A stretch of 64,000 nucleotides of DNA from VXPQ01 sp965117025 (GTDB lineage: Bacteria; Bacteroidota; Rhodothermia; Rhodothermales; VXPQ01). Made by a program: the position numbers and the translations under genes. The stretch spans positions 1,488,001 to 1,552,000 of the forward strand of contig OZ220746.1 in assembly GCA_965117025.1 (NCBI GenBank), written 5' to 3'. Shown in pieces: positions 40,523-49,018 of this stretch (its first letter is position 1; every line of letters begins with the position of its first letter). The notes under the pieces were generated by a model. The model ran no database searches. It worked only from the letters and a program-made list of their open reading frames with translations, and was not told the DNA's origin.

Positions 40523-43500
40523 TCACCCGCATCCGCTGGTGGAACCGCAATTGGGGCACGAATAGCATGAGCCGCTGCGGACCGTGATGGATCCGCAGTT
40601 GGGACAGGCCGGACTGTCTTCCTGATTACGGAAGGTAGTCTCGCTCGAAGTGGCTGAACGGCTCCCCTCCATGGCCTCCATGAATGCCTCCACCGTGCTG
40701 CCGACGAGCGCATCCACCGGCTCGGGCGGTGCGGAAAGCTGCGTCTGCATCTGAGCCTGGGGCTGAAGCTGGAGTTGGGGCTGGGCTGCATGGCCGGAAG
40801 GGGATTCCCCTTCGCTGGAAAGACCATGGTCGACCTCCTCTTCCTCATGCTTATGCACCCGCATAAACTTCAGGGACAGGTACCTGAAGATGTAATCCAT
40901 GATCGACTTCGTGATCGGGATCTCCTTGTTTTGCGTAAAGCCGTTCGGCTCGAAGCGCATGTGGCTGAACTTGTTGCAGAGATCAGCCAGCGGAACGCCA
41001 TACTGCAACGCGATGGATATCGAGGTCGCAAACGCATCCATCAGCCCGGAAATCGTAGAGCCCTCCTTCGCCATCGTGATGAAGATTTCCCCGGGCATGC
41101 GCGAGTCGGGATACAGCCCGATATGCAGGTAGCCCTCGTGTCCGGCGATGGAGAATTTGTGCGTCATGGAAGGACGTTCGTCGGGAAGCCGCTTGCGGAT
41201 CGGCTGATACACGATCTTTTCGGTGATTTCCGGTTCGGACGTCGCCATCCCGTCGCCGGAAGATTCCTCATCCCATCCCTGGCTTTTTCTGGTATTGCCG
41301 CCCTTGGATGTCGAGAGCGGCTGGCTCCGCTTGGAGTTTTCGCGGTAAATCGCAAGTGCTTTCAAGCCCAGTTCCCAGCCCTGTACATAGGCGTCGGCGA
41401 TCTCTTCAACCGTTGCGCTCTCGGGCATATTGACCGTCTTGGAAATGGCGCCGGAGATAAAAGGCTGCACGGCCGCCATCATCCGGATGTGGCCCATGTG
41501 ATGAATGGAACGCTCCCCCTTGAACGGTTTGAAAGCACAGTCGAAGACAGGAAGATGTTCTTCGCGCAACGCCGGGGCGCCTTCGATGGTATCGTTCTCG
41601 TCGATATACTGAATGATCGCATCGATTTCCGGAGACGGATAACCGAGGCGGGCGAGCGCTTCGGGCACGCTGCGATTTACGATCTTCATCATCCCGTCGC
41701 CCTGACCGGCCAGCAGTTTGTATTTGACCAGCGCGATATCCGGTTCGACGCCCGTCGTGTCGCAATCCATCATGAACCCGATCGTGCCGGTCGGCGCCAG
41801 TACCGTGGCTTGCGCATTCCGGTACCCGAACTGCTCGCCGGCAGCTATACAGTACGTCCACGTTTCGCGGGCGGCTTCAAGGAGATAATCCGGGCAACTG
41901 GTATGGATTTCATCGACCGCCGCGGCGTGCATGCGCATCACCTCGAGCATAGACGAACGGTTTGGGGCAAACCCCGCAAACGGTCCGATTTTGGGGTTGG
42001 CGGCAATCTCGGCGCTGCGGGCATACGCTTCGCCATGCTCGATCGCCATCAGCGCTCCGGCTACCGCGCGGCCTTCGTCGCTGTCATAGGGAAGCCCCAT
42101 CGCCATCAGCAAGGCGCCGAGGTTGGCAAAGCCGAGCCCGAGAGGACGGTAGGCATGGGAGTTCTCGGCGATTGCACGCGACGGATACCCGGCGTTATCT
42201 ACCAGAATCTCCTGCGCCGTGATAAATATGCGCGTGGCCGCACGGTAGCGCTCGACATCGAACGAACCGTCTTCCCGTTGAAACTTGCGAAGATTCAGGC
42301 TGGCCAGATTGCAGGCTGAATCGTCGAGGAACATGTATTCCGAACAGGGATTGCTCGAATTGATCGGCCCCGAATCCTTGCAGGTATGCCACCGCTGGAT
42401 CGTATCCTCGTATTGTACGCCCGGATCGCCGCACACATGGGTGCCCTCGGATATCTTGCGGAGCACATCTTTTCCGGAAATGGTATCGATCACTTCGTCG
42501 TCGAGCACGCCCCGAAGGTTGTACGAACTCCCGGACTGCACGGAATGCATGAGGTCATCGTCCACGCGCACAGACTGATTGACGTTCTGAAAGGCCACGC
42601 TGCCGTACGCCGGGCCATTGAATGAACCGTCGTAGCCTTCTTCGATCAGCGCCCAGGCCTTCCGTTCTTCTTCCTGCTTCGCCGTAACGAATTCGAGAAT
42701 ATCCGGGTGCCAGGACTTCAGCGTCTGCATGATGGCTGCACGGCGCGTTTTGCCTCCGGACTTGATGGTCCCGCCGGTAGCATCCTGTACCCGCATGAAG
42801 CTGACAGGACCGGACGGCTGCCCGCCGCCGGAAAGCTTTTCTCTGGAGGAACGCAGCTTCGACCAGTCCGCGCCTACCCCCGAACCGAATTTGAAAAGCC
42901 GGGCGCTTTCTCCCATCAACTGCCAGATGTCGTCGATGGAATCTTCCACCGATATGATGAAGCAGGCGGAAGCCTGCGGGCGCTGGTAGGGATCCACGGG
43001 GACCGCCCTGCCCTTGCTTTCATTCCATCCGGATATCTTCTTACCGCCCGAATCGCGGATCCCGTACTGCTGATACAGGCCGACATTGAACCATACCGGA
43101 CTGTTGAACGCGCCGTATTGATGCAGGCAAAGCCAGGTAAGTTCATCGTAGAAGCGTTCGCCGTCTTCCTTGGTGGCGAAATAATGCTGCTCCGTTCCCC
43201 AGTCGGCAATCGTGCGCGTGACGCGATGAATGAGCTGCCGGAGTGAGTTCTCGCGCCCCCCCTTCGAAGGATCCGTTCCCGATTGCTCTACATCCCCATA
43301 AAAATATTTGCTGGCCACCACGTTCGTCGCCAGAGGGCTCCAGGATTCCGGAAAAGCCACCTCTTTCTGCTCAAAGACCGCTTCGCCCTGCTGATTTCTG
43401 ATAGCCGCATCGCGCCGATCCCATGCAAGGGTGTCGAAAGGCGAACGCCCTTCCTCGGAAAAAACCCGTTCGATATGCAATCCCCCGGTAAACTGCTCGT

Positions 43501-43639
43501 GCGTGAACGCCGCGGCGTCCGTCTCGCGGGACCCCTCCACGGATTCCGCGTCATCAGCTCTCAATCCGGAGAACAGGCCGGACGAGGCCTCTTTGTCGGG
43601 AGTATCAGAGATAAATTTGTCCTGGGGGAATATGCTCAT
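40523..43639 (-). CDS. nrdJ: adenosylcobalamin-dependent (class II) ribonucleotide reductase
   Basis: 1038 aa. An N-terminal extension precedes the RNR barrel, which shows WLCLHQYGAFNSPVWFNVG, ACFIISVEDSIDDI, GSGVGADWSKLRSS, NPCSEYMFLDDSACNLASLNL (about 428-450, with the N-C-E active site) and VLAPTGTIGFMMDCDTTGVEPD. The C-terminus ends in a cysteine-rich zinc-ribbon-like tail (about 1012-1037) used to re-reduce the active site. Class II enzymes need B12 and no oxygen. The start is supported by a strong ribosome-binding site, GGAAGGAG, about 10 bases before the ATG. No B12 riboswitch is recognisable upstream. Confidence 0.93.
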   Translation of the reverse strand: MSIFPQDKFISDTPDKEASSGLFSGLRADDAESVEGSRETDAAAFTHEQFTGGLHIERVFSEEGRSPFDTLAWDRRDAAIRNQQGEAVFEQKEVAFPESWSPLATNVVASKYFYGDVEQSGTDPSKGGRENSLRQLIHRVTRTIADWGTEQHYFATKEDGERFYDELTWLCLHQYGAFNSPVWFNVGLYQQYGIRDSGGKKISGWNESKGRAVPVDPYQRPQASACFIISVEDSIDDIWQLMGESARLFKFGSGVGADWSKLRSSREKLSGGGQPSGPVSFMRVQDATGGTIKSGGKTRRAAIMQTLKSWHPDILEFVTAKQEEERKAWALIEEGYDGSFNGPAYGSVAFQNVNQSVRVDDDLMHSVQSGSSYNLRGVLDDEVIDTISGKDVLRKISEGTHVCGDPGVQYEDTIQRWHTCKDSGPINSSNPCSEYMFLDDSACNLASLNLRKFQREDGSFDVERYRAATRIFITAQEILVDNAGYPSRAIAENSHAYRPLGLGFANLGALLMAMGLPYDSDEGRAVAGALMAIEHGEAYARSAEIAANPKIGPFAGFAPNRSSMLEVMRMHAAAVDEIHTSCPDYLLEAARETWTYCIAAGEQFGYRNAQATVLAPTGTIGFMMDCDTTGVEPDIALVKYKLLAGQGDGMMKIVNRSVPEALARLGYPSPEIDAIIQYIDENDTIEGAPALREEHLPVFDCAFKPFKGERSIHHMGHIRMMAAVQPFISGAISKTVNMPESATVEEIADAYVQGWELGLKALAIYRENSKRSQPLSTSKGGNTRKSQGWDEESSGDGMATSEPEITEKIVYQPIRKRLPDERPSMTHKFSIAGHEGYLHIGLYPDSRMPGEIFITMAKEGSTISGLMDAFATSISIALQYGVPLADLCNKFSHMRFEPNGFTQNKEIPITKSIMDYIFRYLSLKFMRVHKHEEEEVDHGLSSEGESPSGHAAQPQLQLQPQAQMQTQLSAPPEPVDALVGSTVEAFMEAMEGSRSATSSETTFRNQEDSPACPNCGSITVRSGSCYSCPNCGSTSGCG

Positions 43640-44188
43640 AATCGCTGCTCCTTCCTTGACGTTTATAACGCTACAATCTCATGCACTTGGAGACAAACGG
43701 ACAAACAGATCAGAATAACGGACTACCGTTTGCTCCCCGACCTTACCATAACGGGGGCGAAAGCCGGAGTATACAATAAAACCGTTATACAAATCTTAAG
43801 CAAACGTTTTTTATCGACAACGTCGGATTTCATAATTCCAAACTTTTCACAAGTTTTCAACAGGAGTACAGGTGTAGAAGAGCCTTGTCGGTCAACGGGA
43901 AGAGACTCATTTTAAAACCGTTATTGCTATAATTTTCTTTGTTCACGTCCTACACACAGGTTATCCCCGGTTTTTTTCACAATCGAGATTGGACCACATT
44001 ATCAATAACGGTCATAGATTCCACGGAGCAGCCGGATTCCCGGACATATTCTGCATCCGGAATCAAAAGAATGAATCCAAAGACAAGGTCGGTCGTTTAC
44101 TGCGGGCGCGGTGCGCCCCGCCATCGCGGCGAACAACGTGGAGATCCACAGAGCATTACTCGTTATATACAATCTAACGGCAGGTATA
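43640..44188. promoter_or_regulatory. AT-rich divergent intergenic region with five ATAACGG motifs
   Basis: 549 bp between nrdJ (minus) and the unknown acidic protein gene (plus), clearly richer in A+T than its surroundings. ATAACGG occurs at 43715-43721, 43748-43754 and 44005-44011 on the plus strand and at 43782-43788 and 43918-43924 on the minus strand. A CAAACGG/CCGTTTG inverted repeat (43694-43700 and 43726-43732) surrounds the first copy. It must hold promoters for both sides, but none is obvious. Confidence 0.65.
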
Positions 44189-44596
44189 ATGTTGCAGGAA
44201 AGCGTCGAGCGCAGCGCCTATCCTCATCCTGAGGAATTTGAGGTCATGCGCCCGGAGTACTCTGAAATAGAAGACGACTACTTTCGAGCCGTCATCACCG
44301 TCTCGCCGTTTCGCGTCACGGGCGAGAGTCGTACGGAGGCCGGCGCCCGCCGGGCTGCGCTCTACGAAGCGGAAAAAACCTATCGTTCCTACCACCCGTC
44401 CTACAGGGTGCGCAATCCTTATCCGGATACCTTCTCGGATCGCGAAGGCACCAGATGGTCACGCGTCCCGGCGTCAAAGCGCGACAAAATGGGAGACTAC
44501 CTCTTCGTGGATGCGAGCGACGAAGAAGACTACGCGGATATCGAGTCCATGCTGACCTGGGACGTACGTCCGAACGATGTCAATCCGGTCGATTGA
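44189..44596 (+). CDS. acidic protein of unknown function
   Basis: 135 aa from ATG 44189; the frame is open back to 44111. No signal peptide or membrane segment. It is rich in Glu, Asp, Tyr and Arg, with the phrases EEFEVMRPEYSEIEDDYFRAV, RRAALYEAEKTYRSYHPSYR and YLFVDASDEEDYADIESML. I recognise no family. It lies 42 bp upstream of the 209-aa unknown protein on the same strand and next to a DNA methyltransferase gene, so it could belong to a restriction-modification island, or simply be a resident gene. Existence as a gene is likely but not certain. Confidence 0.5.
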   Translation: MLQESVERSAYPHPEEFEVMRPEYSEIEDDYFRAVITVSPFRVTGESRTEAGARRAALYEAEKTYRSYHPSYRVRNPYPDTFSDREGTRWSRVPASKRDKMGDYLFVDASDEEDYADIESMLTWDVRPNDVNPVD

Positions 44597-44638
44597 CTGG
44601 TAGAAGCGCTGGTGTGCAATACGGGAAAGCAAACATTT

Positions 44639-45268
44639 ATGGACTACACACCGCACCGCGATATTTACCAGCAGCTTCGGACGGGGCTCGAAGACAACCC
44701 TGATGTTCTGGACGAATTCCTCAGGGCGCTGGCCTTGTTGATTAGCGAATACGACACCAGAATTCGGGAAAACCGGTTTATTGCAGGTGGCGCCACAGAG
44801 CGGATATTGGCGGCCACGATGCGATGCACAGGCATTTCCAAGGCCCGCTCCAGAGGGCTCAACTTGAACGAGGAAGACATTGTGGTGGGCAATCATCAAT
44901 TGTCGGTTAAAGCATCGTTCACCGGCAGAAGGGATCAGATCCGTCTTGTTAATACGTTGGGAGATTCTTCCGGTGCAATGTGGAAAGCAGCAACGATTTT
45001 CGTAATAGCAAACAGGGGAATCGGGTATGCTGACCCTGTCCTGCTGCCCAACGAAACGAAAACCAAAAAGGACGCTGTGGTTCTGCCACGCCGGCCGTTG
45101 GACGCTTTGCACGATGCCCAACCAGAATGGCTATTGTCCTGTGTTGTACCGGCTAAGGGACAAGATACTTCACAAAGTCGCGCCGCCAGTGAGTCAGTGG
45201 CCACGGAAATTCTGCAACGCACCGTGGCAGGACAACCCGTGTTTAAGCGGTTACGGGATTTCCTGTAA
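44639..45268 (+). CDS. unrecognised protein convergent with a DNA methyltransferase; candidate restriction endonuclease
   Basis: 209 aa from ATG 44639, preceded by GGGAAAG; a GTG at 44612 is in frame. Soluble, no signal peptide. The N-terminal third is helical (DVLDEFLRALALLISEYDTRIRENR). The centre has acidic residues (E54, E78, E79, D80) followed by LSVKASF with K91, an order seen in PD-(D/E)XK nucleases, but the exact E-x-K triad is not clear (S89-V90-K91). I do not recognise the family. Its 3' end is 18 bp from the 3' end of a beta-class methyltransferase gene, the position where a cognate type II endonuclease would be expected. That role is inference. Confidence 0.6.
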   Translation: MDYTPHRDIYQQLRTGLEDNPDVLDEFLRALALLISEYDTRIRENRFIAGGATERILAATMRCTGISKARSRGLNLNEEDIVVGNHQLSVKASFTGRRDQIRLVNTLGDSSGAMWKAATIFVIANRGIGYADPVLLPNETKTKKDAVVLPRRPLDALHDAQPEWLLSCVVPAKGQDTSQSRAASESVATEILQRTVAGQPVFKRLRDFL

Positions 45269-45286
45269 CCCCAACGAGAGACGCCA

Positions 45287-46198
45287 TTACTTCGCAGAAT
45301 CAAACAGTGTGACAGAGTTGCCGGACGGATCGAAGGAGATTTTCTCGAACCTGGCGATCAATTGCTTCTGCCGCAAGCGCAAAGGTTCCCGCAAGCGCTC
45401 TCTGGCGCATTGCACATACCCTTCTTCGGTATCGTAGCCGACAGGATGGCGCCCCAGCGCTGCGGCAACCTTGGTGGTTTGACCGGAACCGACGAACGGA
45501 TCCAGAACGATATCGCCTGAATACGAGTACATCTTGACAAGGCGCCAAGGAATTTCTTCGGGAAAAGGGCAGGGGTGATCGATCAAGCCCGGCGGCACAG
45601 GTGCAATATGCCAGATGTTGTTGGCGGTATCCATCTTGAACACATCGTCTATCTCAAACCGGCTTGCTTCCTTGTTGTCATTCGTCTGACGATAAATCCG
45701 GGGACCGGGCTTCCTGAAAAGCAGAATGTACTCGGTCATTATGTTCGGATAAAAGTAACCGGGATACGGTTTTTGGATCGCTACGCCAGCCCGCCTTACT
45801 CCGGCGGTGGTCTTGTGCCAGATGATATCCTGGTGAAATTCCCAACCGGACTCTACCATGCGAGCGGTCAAATCGAAGGGCACCGGAATATGGCGCCCAT
45901 CCATAAGCACGGTCCCGATCACCACAGCGCAAAATCCACCCGGCCGGGTGACGCGATACACCTCGCGAAAAATTTCGACCAGCAGATCCAGATAACTGTC
46001 GTAGTCTTCAAACCCCTTGCTGTATTTGCGCGTGCGGTACCAAGCCTCCCCCTTGCCATTGGCATGGAGATCGTAGTCAATGGCGTTCCAGTACGGTGGC
46101 GAGGTAACGGTCAATGCAACAGATCCTTCCTCCAGTTCCGGCATCCGCTCACTGCTGTGGCAATGGAATTGGGGGGCGTCGGTTTGCAGGGAAATCAT
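45287..46198 (-). CDS. beta-class DNA methyltransferase, probably cytosine-N4-specific
   Basis: 303 aa from ATG 46198 (MISLQTDAPQFHCHSSERM); the frame is open to 46342, and starts at 46270 or 46342 would add a basic leader. Catalytic motif IV is TSPPYW near the N-terminus (about residues 32-37), and motif I, DPFVGSGQTT, is near the C-terminus, followed by GYDTEEGYVQCARERL. This circular order is the beta class; SPPY followed by W favours N4-cytosine over N6-adenine methylation. The middle (about 130-215) would be the target-recognition region. A solitary methylase is possible, but the unknown convergent gene suggests a type II restriction-modification pair. Confidence 0.88.
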   Translation of the reverse strand: MISLQTDAPQFHCHSSERMPELEEGSVALTVTSPPYWNAIDYDLHANGKGEAWYRTRKYSKGFEDYDSYLDLLVEIFREVYRVTRPGGFCAVVIGTVLMDGRHIPVPFDLTARMVESGWEFHQDIIWHKTTAGVRRAGVAIQKPYPGYFYPNIMTEYILLFRKPGPRIYRQTNDNKEASRFEIDDVFKMDTANNIWHIAPVPPGLIDHPCPFPEEIPWRLVKMYSYSGDIVLDPFVGSGQTTKVAAALGRHPVGYDTEEGYVQCARERLREPLRLRQKQLIARFEKISFDPSGNSVTLFDSAK

Positions 46199-46581
46199 CG
46201 GCTCTACACGGTCTGTCCTCAATCGGCACGAAAAGTCCCGGCGGCATGACTTGTACTCGTGGACCTGCATAGCCATGCGCCACATTGGCAGATAACAGTA
46301 TACGTAGTGTACCATAATTAAGGTGCAGGAATCAAGGGGCAACTTGTAAAAAACCTGGAATTTTTCTCGGCTTTCTGTAACATCGCGGGTCCTGTGTCCA
46401 AACGAGACCGTGCGGCAATGCTCTTACGACATCGTTACGCAAAACTGGTAAGCCATGCGCCAAAGAAAGCCTCCCGCACAAACACAACGGGATCAAGGCT
46501 TGGCGACGCCGCTATAACACCGACCGCTGGCTCCACAAACCCGGCATGACCGATTAATCGTCAACACGCCAACCTTCAGCC

Positions 46582-47316
46582 ATGGGTGAGTATAATCCCG
46601 ATCGACCCATTGCGGACCAAAGCGCACACAAAAACAGTTCGGGCATACCGGCCGCACTGTTTGCGGTGCTGGTAATCGCCCTTCTGACGCTTCTCGGCAT
46701 AGGGACCCGTTACTACGTCCACGGGGATTTCAACGCCATCCATTGCCTGTTCAGTCTGTTTTTCTCCACGAATCTGCTGATTTGCTATTGGGAGGCGTGT
46801 CTATTCCTCCGACGGGATTATATAGCGAAGCGCGCCGGGTACTGGCGCGGACGGCGACGCGAAACCGGCCGAATACCGGCCCCTGAGTTTCTATCCACCC
46901 GCGTGCCGGTGAGACGGATATTGTCTCCGACGGTCTGGGCGGATGTGTGGGCAGCGTACTCGACGATTGACCCGGCCTATTCGGATCGCAGTACGTTCGG
47001 GTTCAACGTCGATATCGGCAACGGTTTCGTCACGCCTGTTCCGACACTGATCCTTTACGCAGCCTATACCGTCGGTTTCCTGCCGGCTGTCGTTGCCGGC
47101 ATGATTGGCGCCATGCTGTTCTGGCAGTGGACGTACGTGTCGTCGCTCTACTGGGTCAGTTTCCTTGTGTCCGGGGGCCAAACCCGCATCACCAGGGGTG
47201 AGTTTTACACCTATGTGTTCGCCATGAACGCCCCCTGGGTGATATGCCCGTTGCTGGGATTGTACGTCTCCGTACGCCTGATCCTGGACGGCGCCTACGG
47301 CGTGCTGGGCTTTTGA
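46582..47316 (+). CDS. polytopic membrane protein of unknown function
   Basis: 244 aa with about five hydrophobic segments (roughly residues 22-45, 52-75, 152-172, 172-195 and 215-238). The loop between the second and third segments is basic and then contains RRILSPTVWADVWAAYSTIDPAYSDRSTFGFNVDIGNGF, which looks like a conserved functional loop. A WEACLFLRRDY sequence follows the second segment. I do not recognise the family. It precedes the CCA-adding enzyme gene by about 67 bp on the same strand. Confidence 0.7.
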   Translation: MGEYNPDRPIADQSAHKNSSGIPAALFAVLVIALLTLLGIGTRYYVHGDFNAIHCLFSLFFSTNLLICYWEACLFLRRDYIAKRAGYWRGRRRETGRIPAPEFLSTRVPVRRILSPTVWADVWAAYSTIDPAYSDRSTFGFNVDIGNGFVTPVPTLILYAAYTVGFLPAVVAGMIGAMLFWQWTYVSSLYWVSFLVSGGQTRITRGEFYTYVFAMNAPWVICPLLGLYVSVRLILDGAYGVLGF

Positions 47317-47383
47317 TCACCGGTTTAGTACGAATACTCCTCTGACCCCCCGAAAGGACATAGCATCCGGCCTGGCCGACACG

Positions 47384-49018
47384 TTGCGTGCCGGTCCCTT
47401 TGCATCTTTGTTGCACAGGGTCGGACAGGTTGCCGACAGAGAGGGCATCGACGTATGGCTGGTGGGAGGAGCCGTACGGGACATCCTCCTGGACAGGTCC
47501 GTCCCGGAACTGGATTTCGTATCGGTTGGATCCGGCAGCGGCATCCGTCTCGCCAAAGCGCTTGCCAAAGAACTCGGCGGACGCACCGTGCATGTGTACA
47601 AGACGTATGGAACCGCCGCCATCCGCGTACCCCGGTCCGAAATCCATGGGAAATCCGGTGACCGAAAGACGCTTTCCCTGGAATTCGTGGCAGCGCGAAA
47701 AGAGAGCTACCGCCGCGAATCGAGAAAGCCTGTGGTCGAAGACGGCTCACTGCTGGACGATCTGCGGCGGCGCGACTTCACGATAAACGCGATGGCGGCC
47801 GCCATAAACCCGGATCGTTTGGGAGTGCTGGAGGATCCGTTCGACGGGCTGGCTGACTTGTCCGAGGAAGTGCTGAGAACCCCTCTCGACCCCGGCATTA
47901 CGTTCGAGGACGATCCGCTTCGGATGATTCGGGCCGCACGATTTGCAACCCGACTGCAGTTCCGGATTGACGCGCAGGCGCTGCAGGCCATGAAGCGGCA
48001 GGCCGGGCGTATCGCCATCGTGAGCAGGGAGCGCATTACGGACGAACTGCAGAAGATTATCTGCGCCGCATGTCCCTCGGCGGGGTTCCGGATTCTTTTC
48101 AATAACGGTCTGCTGAAGCATATTCTGCCGGAGCTCACCGCGCTGCATGGTGTCGAAACCGTGGACGGGCACCGCCACAAAGACAATTTCTTCCATACGC
48201 TGCAAGTCCTGGATAACCTCTCGGCAATGACGGCAAACCGGAGCGGCGAGGAGACATGCTATCTGCGCTGGGCTGCGCTTCTGCACGACATCGGCAAGCC
48301 GCGCACCAAACGATTTTCGTCCACCGCCGGATGGACCTTTCACGGGCATGAAGAGGTCGGTGCAAGAATGATTCCCGGCATCTTCAAAAAGCGCCGGCTT
48401 CCCTCCGGAGATCCGGTAAAATACGTGCAGAAACTCATCCGGCTGCACCACCGGCCCGTATCCCTTGTGGACGAGGAAGTCACCGATTCCGCCGTACGGC
48501 GTCTCCTTTTCGAGGCAGGGGACGATATCGACGATCTGATGACATTGGTTCGGGCGGACATTACGTCGAAAAATCCAAAGCGTGTACGCCGCTATCTCGC
48601 CGCATTCGATCACGTCGAGGATAAAATGCGGAAGGTCGAGGAAAAGGATCGCCTTCGTAATTTTCGCCCCCCCGTGGACGGACGCGAAATCATGCAGACC
48701 CTGGGCATCGGAGAGTCCGTGGCGGTCGGCATCATCAAGGAAACGATCCGGGAGGCGATTCTGGAGGGAGACATCCCCAACGAACACGACGACGCGTTTC
48801 AACTCATGATGGAAATCAAGGACGACGCACTGCGGCGCGGCGCCCTCTTCGAGGAGTTTATCGCGCAGCTCGAAGGACCGGAAAACGCGGCCATCGGTGC
48901 GGTCAAGGAGGTCGTTTTTTCCGGGGAACTGCCTGAAGACCGCGCTGCCGCCTGGCAGTATCTGACGGACATCAAGAACAGCGTGACCGCGCACCGCGGG
49001 GAAGAAAACAGGACATGA
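47384..49018 (+). CDS. cca: CCA-adding tRNA nucleotidyltransferase with HD domain
   Basis: 544 aa counted from a TTG at 47384; the frame is open further upstream with no ATG, so the true start may be another alternative codon such as the CTG at 47372. The nucleotidyltransferase core shows VWLVGGAVRDILL (about 25-37), DFVSVGSG, RRDFTINAMA and EDPLRMIRAARFATRL. An HD hydrolase domain follows (HRHKDNFFHTLQVLDN, LRWAALLHDIGKPRT). It adds or repairs the 3' CCA of tRNA, needed because the tRNAs in this window lack an encoded CCA. Its TGA overlaps the accC start (ATGA). Confidence 0.9.
   Translation: MRAGPFASLLHRVGQVADREGIDVWLVGGAVRDILLDRSVPELDFVSVGSGSGIRLAKALAKELGGRTVHVYKTYGTAAIRVPRSEIHGKSGDRKTLSLEFVAARKESYRRESRKPVVEDGSLLDDLRRRDFTINAMAAAINPDRLGVLEDPFDGLADLSEEVLRTPLDPGITFEDDPLRMIRAARFATRLQFRIDAQALQAMKRQAGRIAIVSRERITDELQKIICAACPSAGFRILFNNGLLKHILPELTALHGVETVDGHRHKDNFFHTLQVLDNLSAMTANRSGEETCYLRWAALLHDIGKPRTKRFSSTAGWTFHGHEEVGARMIPGIFKKRRLPSGDPVKYVQKLIRLHHRPVSLVDEEVTDSAVRRLLFEAGDDIDDLMTLVRADITSKNPKRVRRYLAAFDHVEDKMRKVEEKDRLRNFRPPVDGREIMQTLGIGESVAVGIIKETIREAILEGDIPNEHDDAFQLMMEIKDDALRRGALFEEFIAQLEGPENAAIGAVKEVVFSGELPEDRAAAWQYLTDIKNSVTAHRGEENRT

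Noticed and set aside
40775..42319. 514-aa open frame antisense to nrdJ
   Set aside because: It lies wholly inside the well-supported RNR gene; long antisense frames are expected at this codon bias and GC content. The same holds for frames at 4649-5791, 7593-8756 and 14005-15642.
43840..43985. DnaA boxes / replication origin
   Set aside because: TTTTCACAA, TTTTCAACA and TTATCCCCG only loosely resemble TTATNCACA, and no dnaA, dnaN or gyrase gene is near.
43640..44110. Cobalamin riboswitch upstream of nrdJ
   Set aside because: I looked for the conserved B12 box and its surrounding stems on the minus strand and did not find them.
46380..46557. Plus-strand open frame ending at TAA 46555-46557, possibly a gene relic
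   Set aside because: About 60 codons with no good start and no recognised motif; the reading is Arg/Lys/His-rich but cannot be told from chance.
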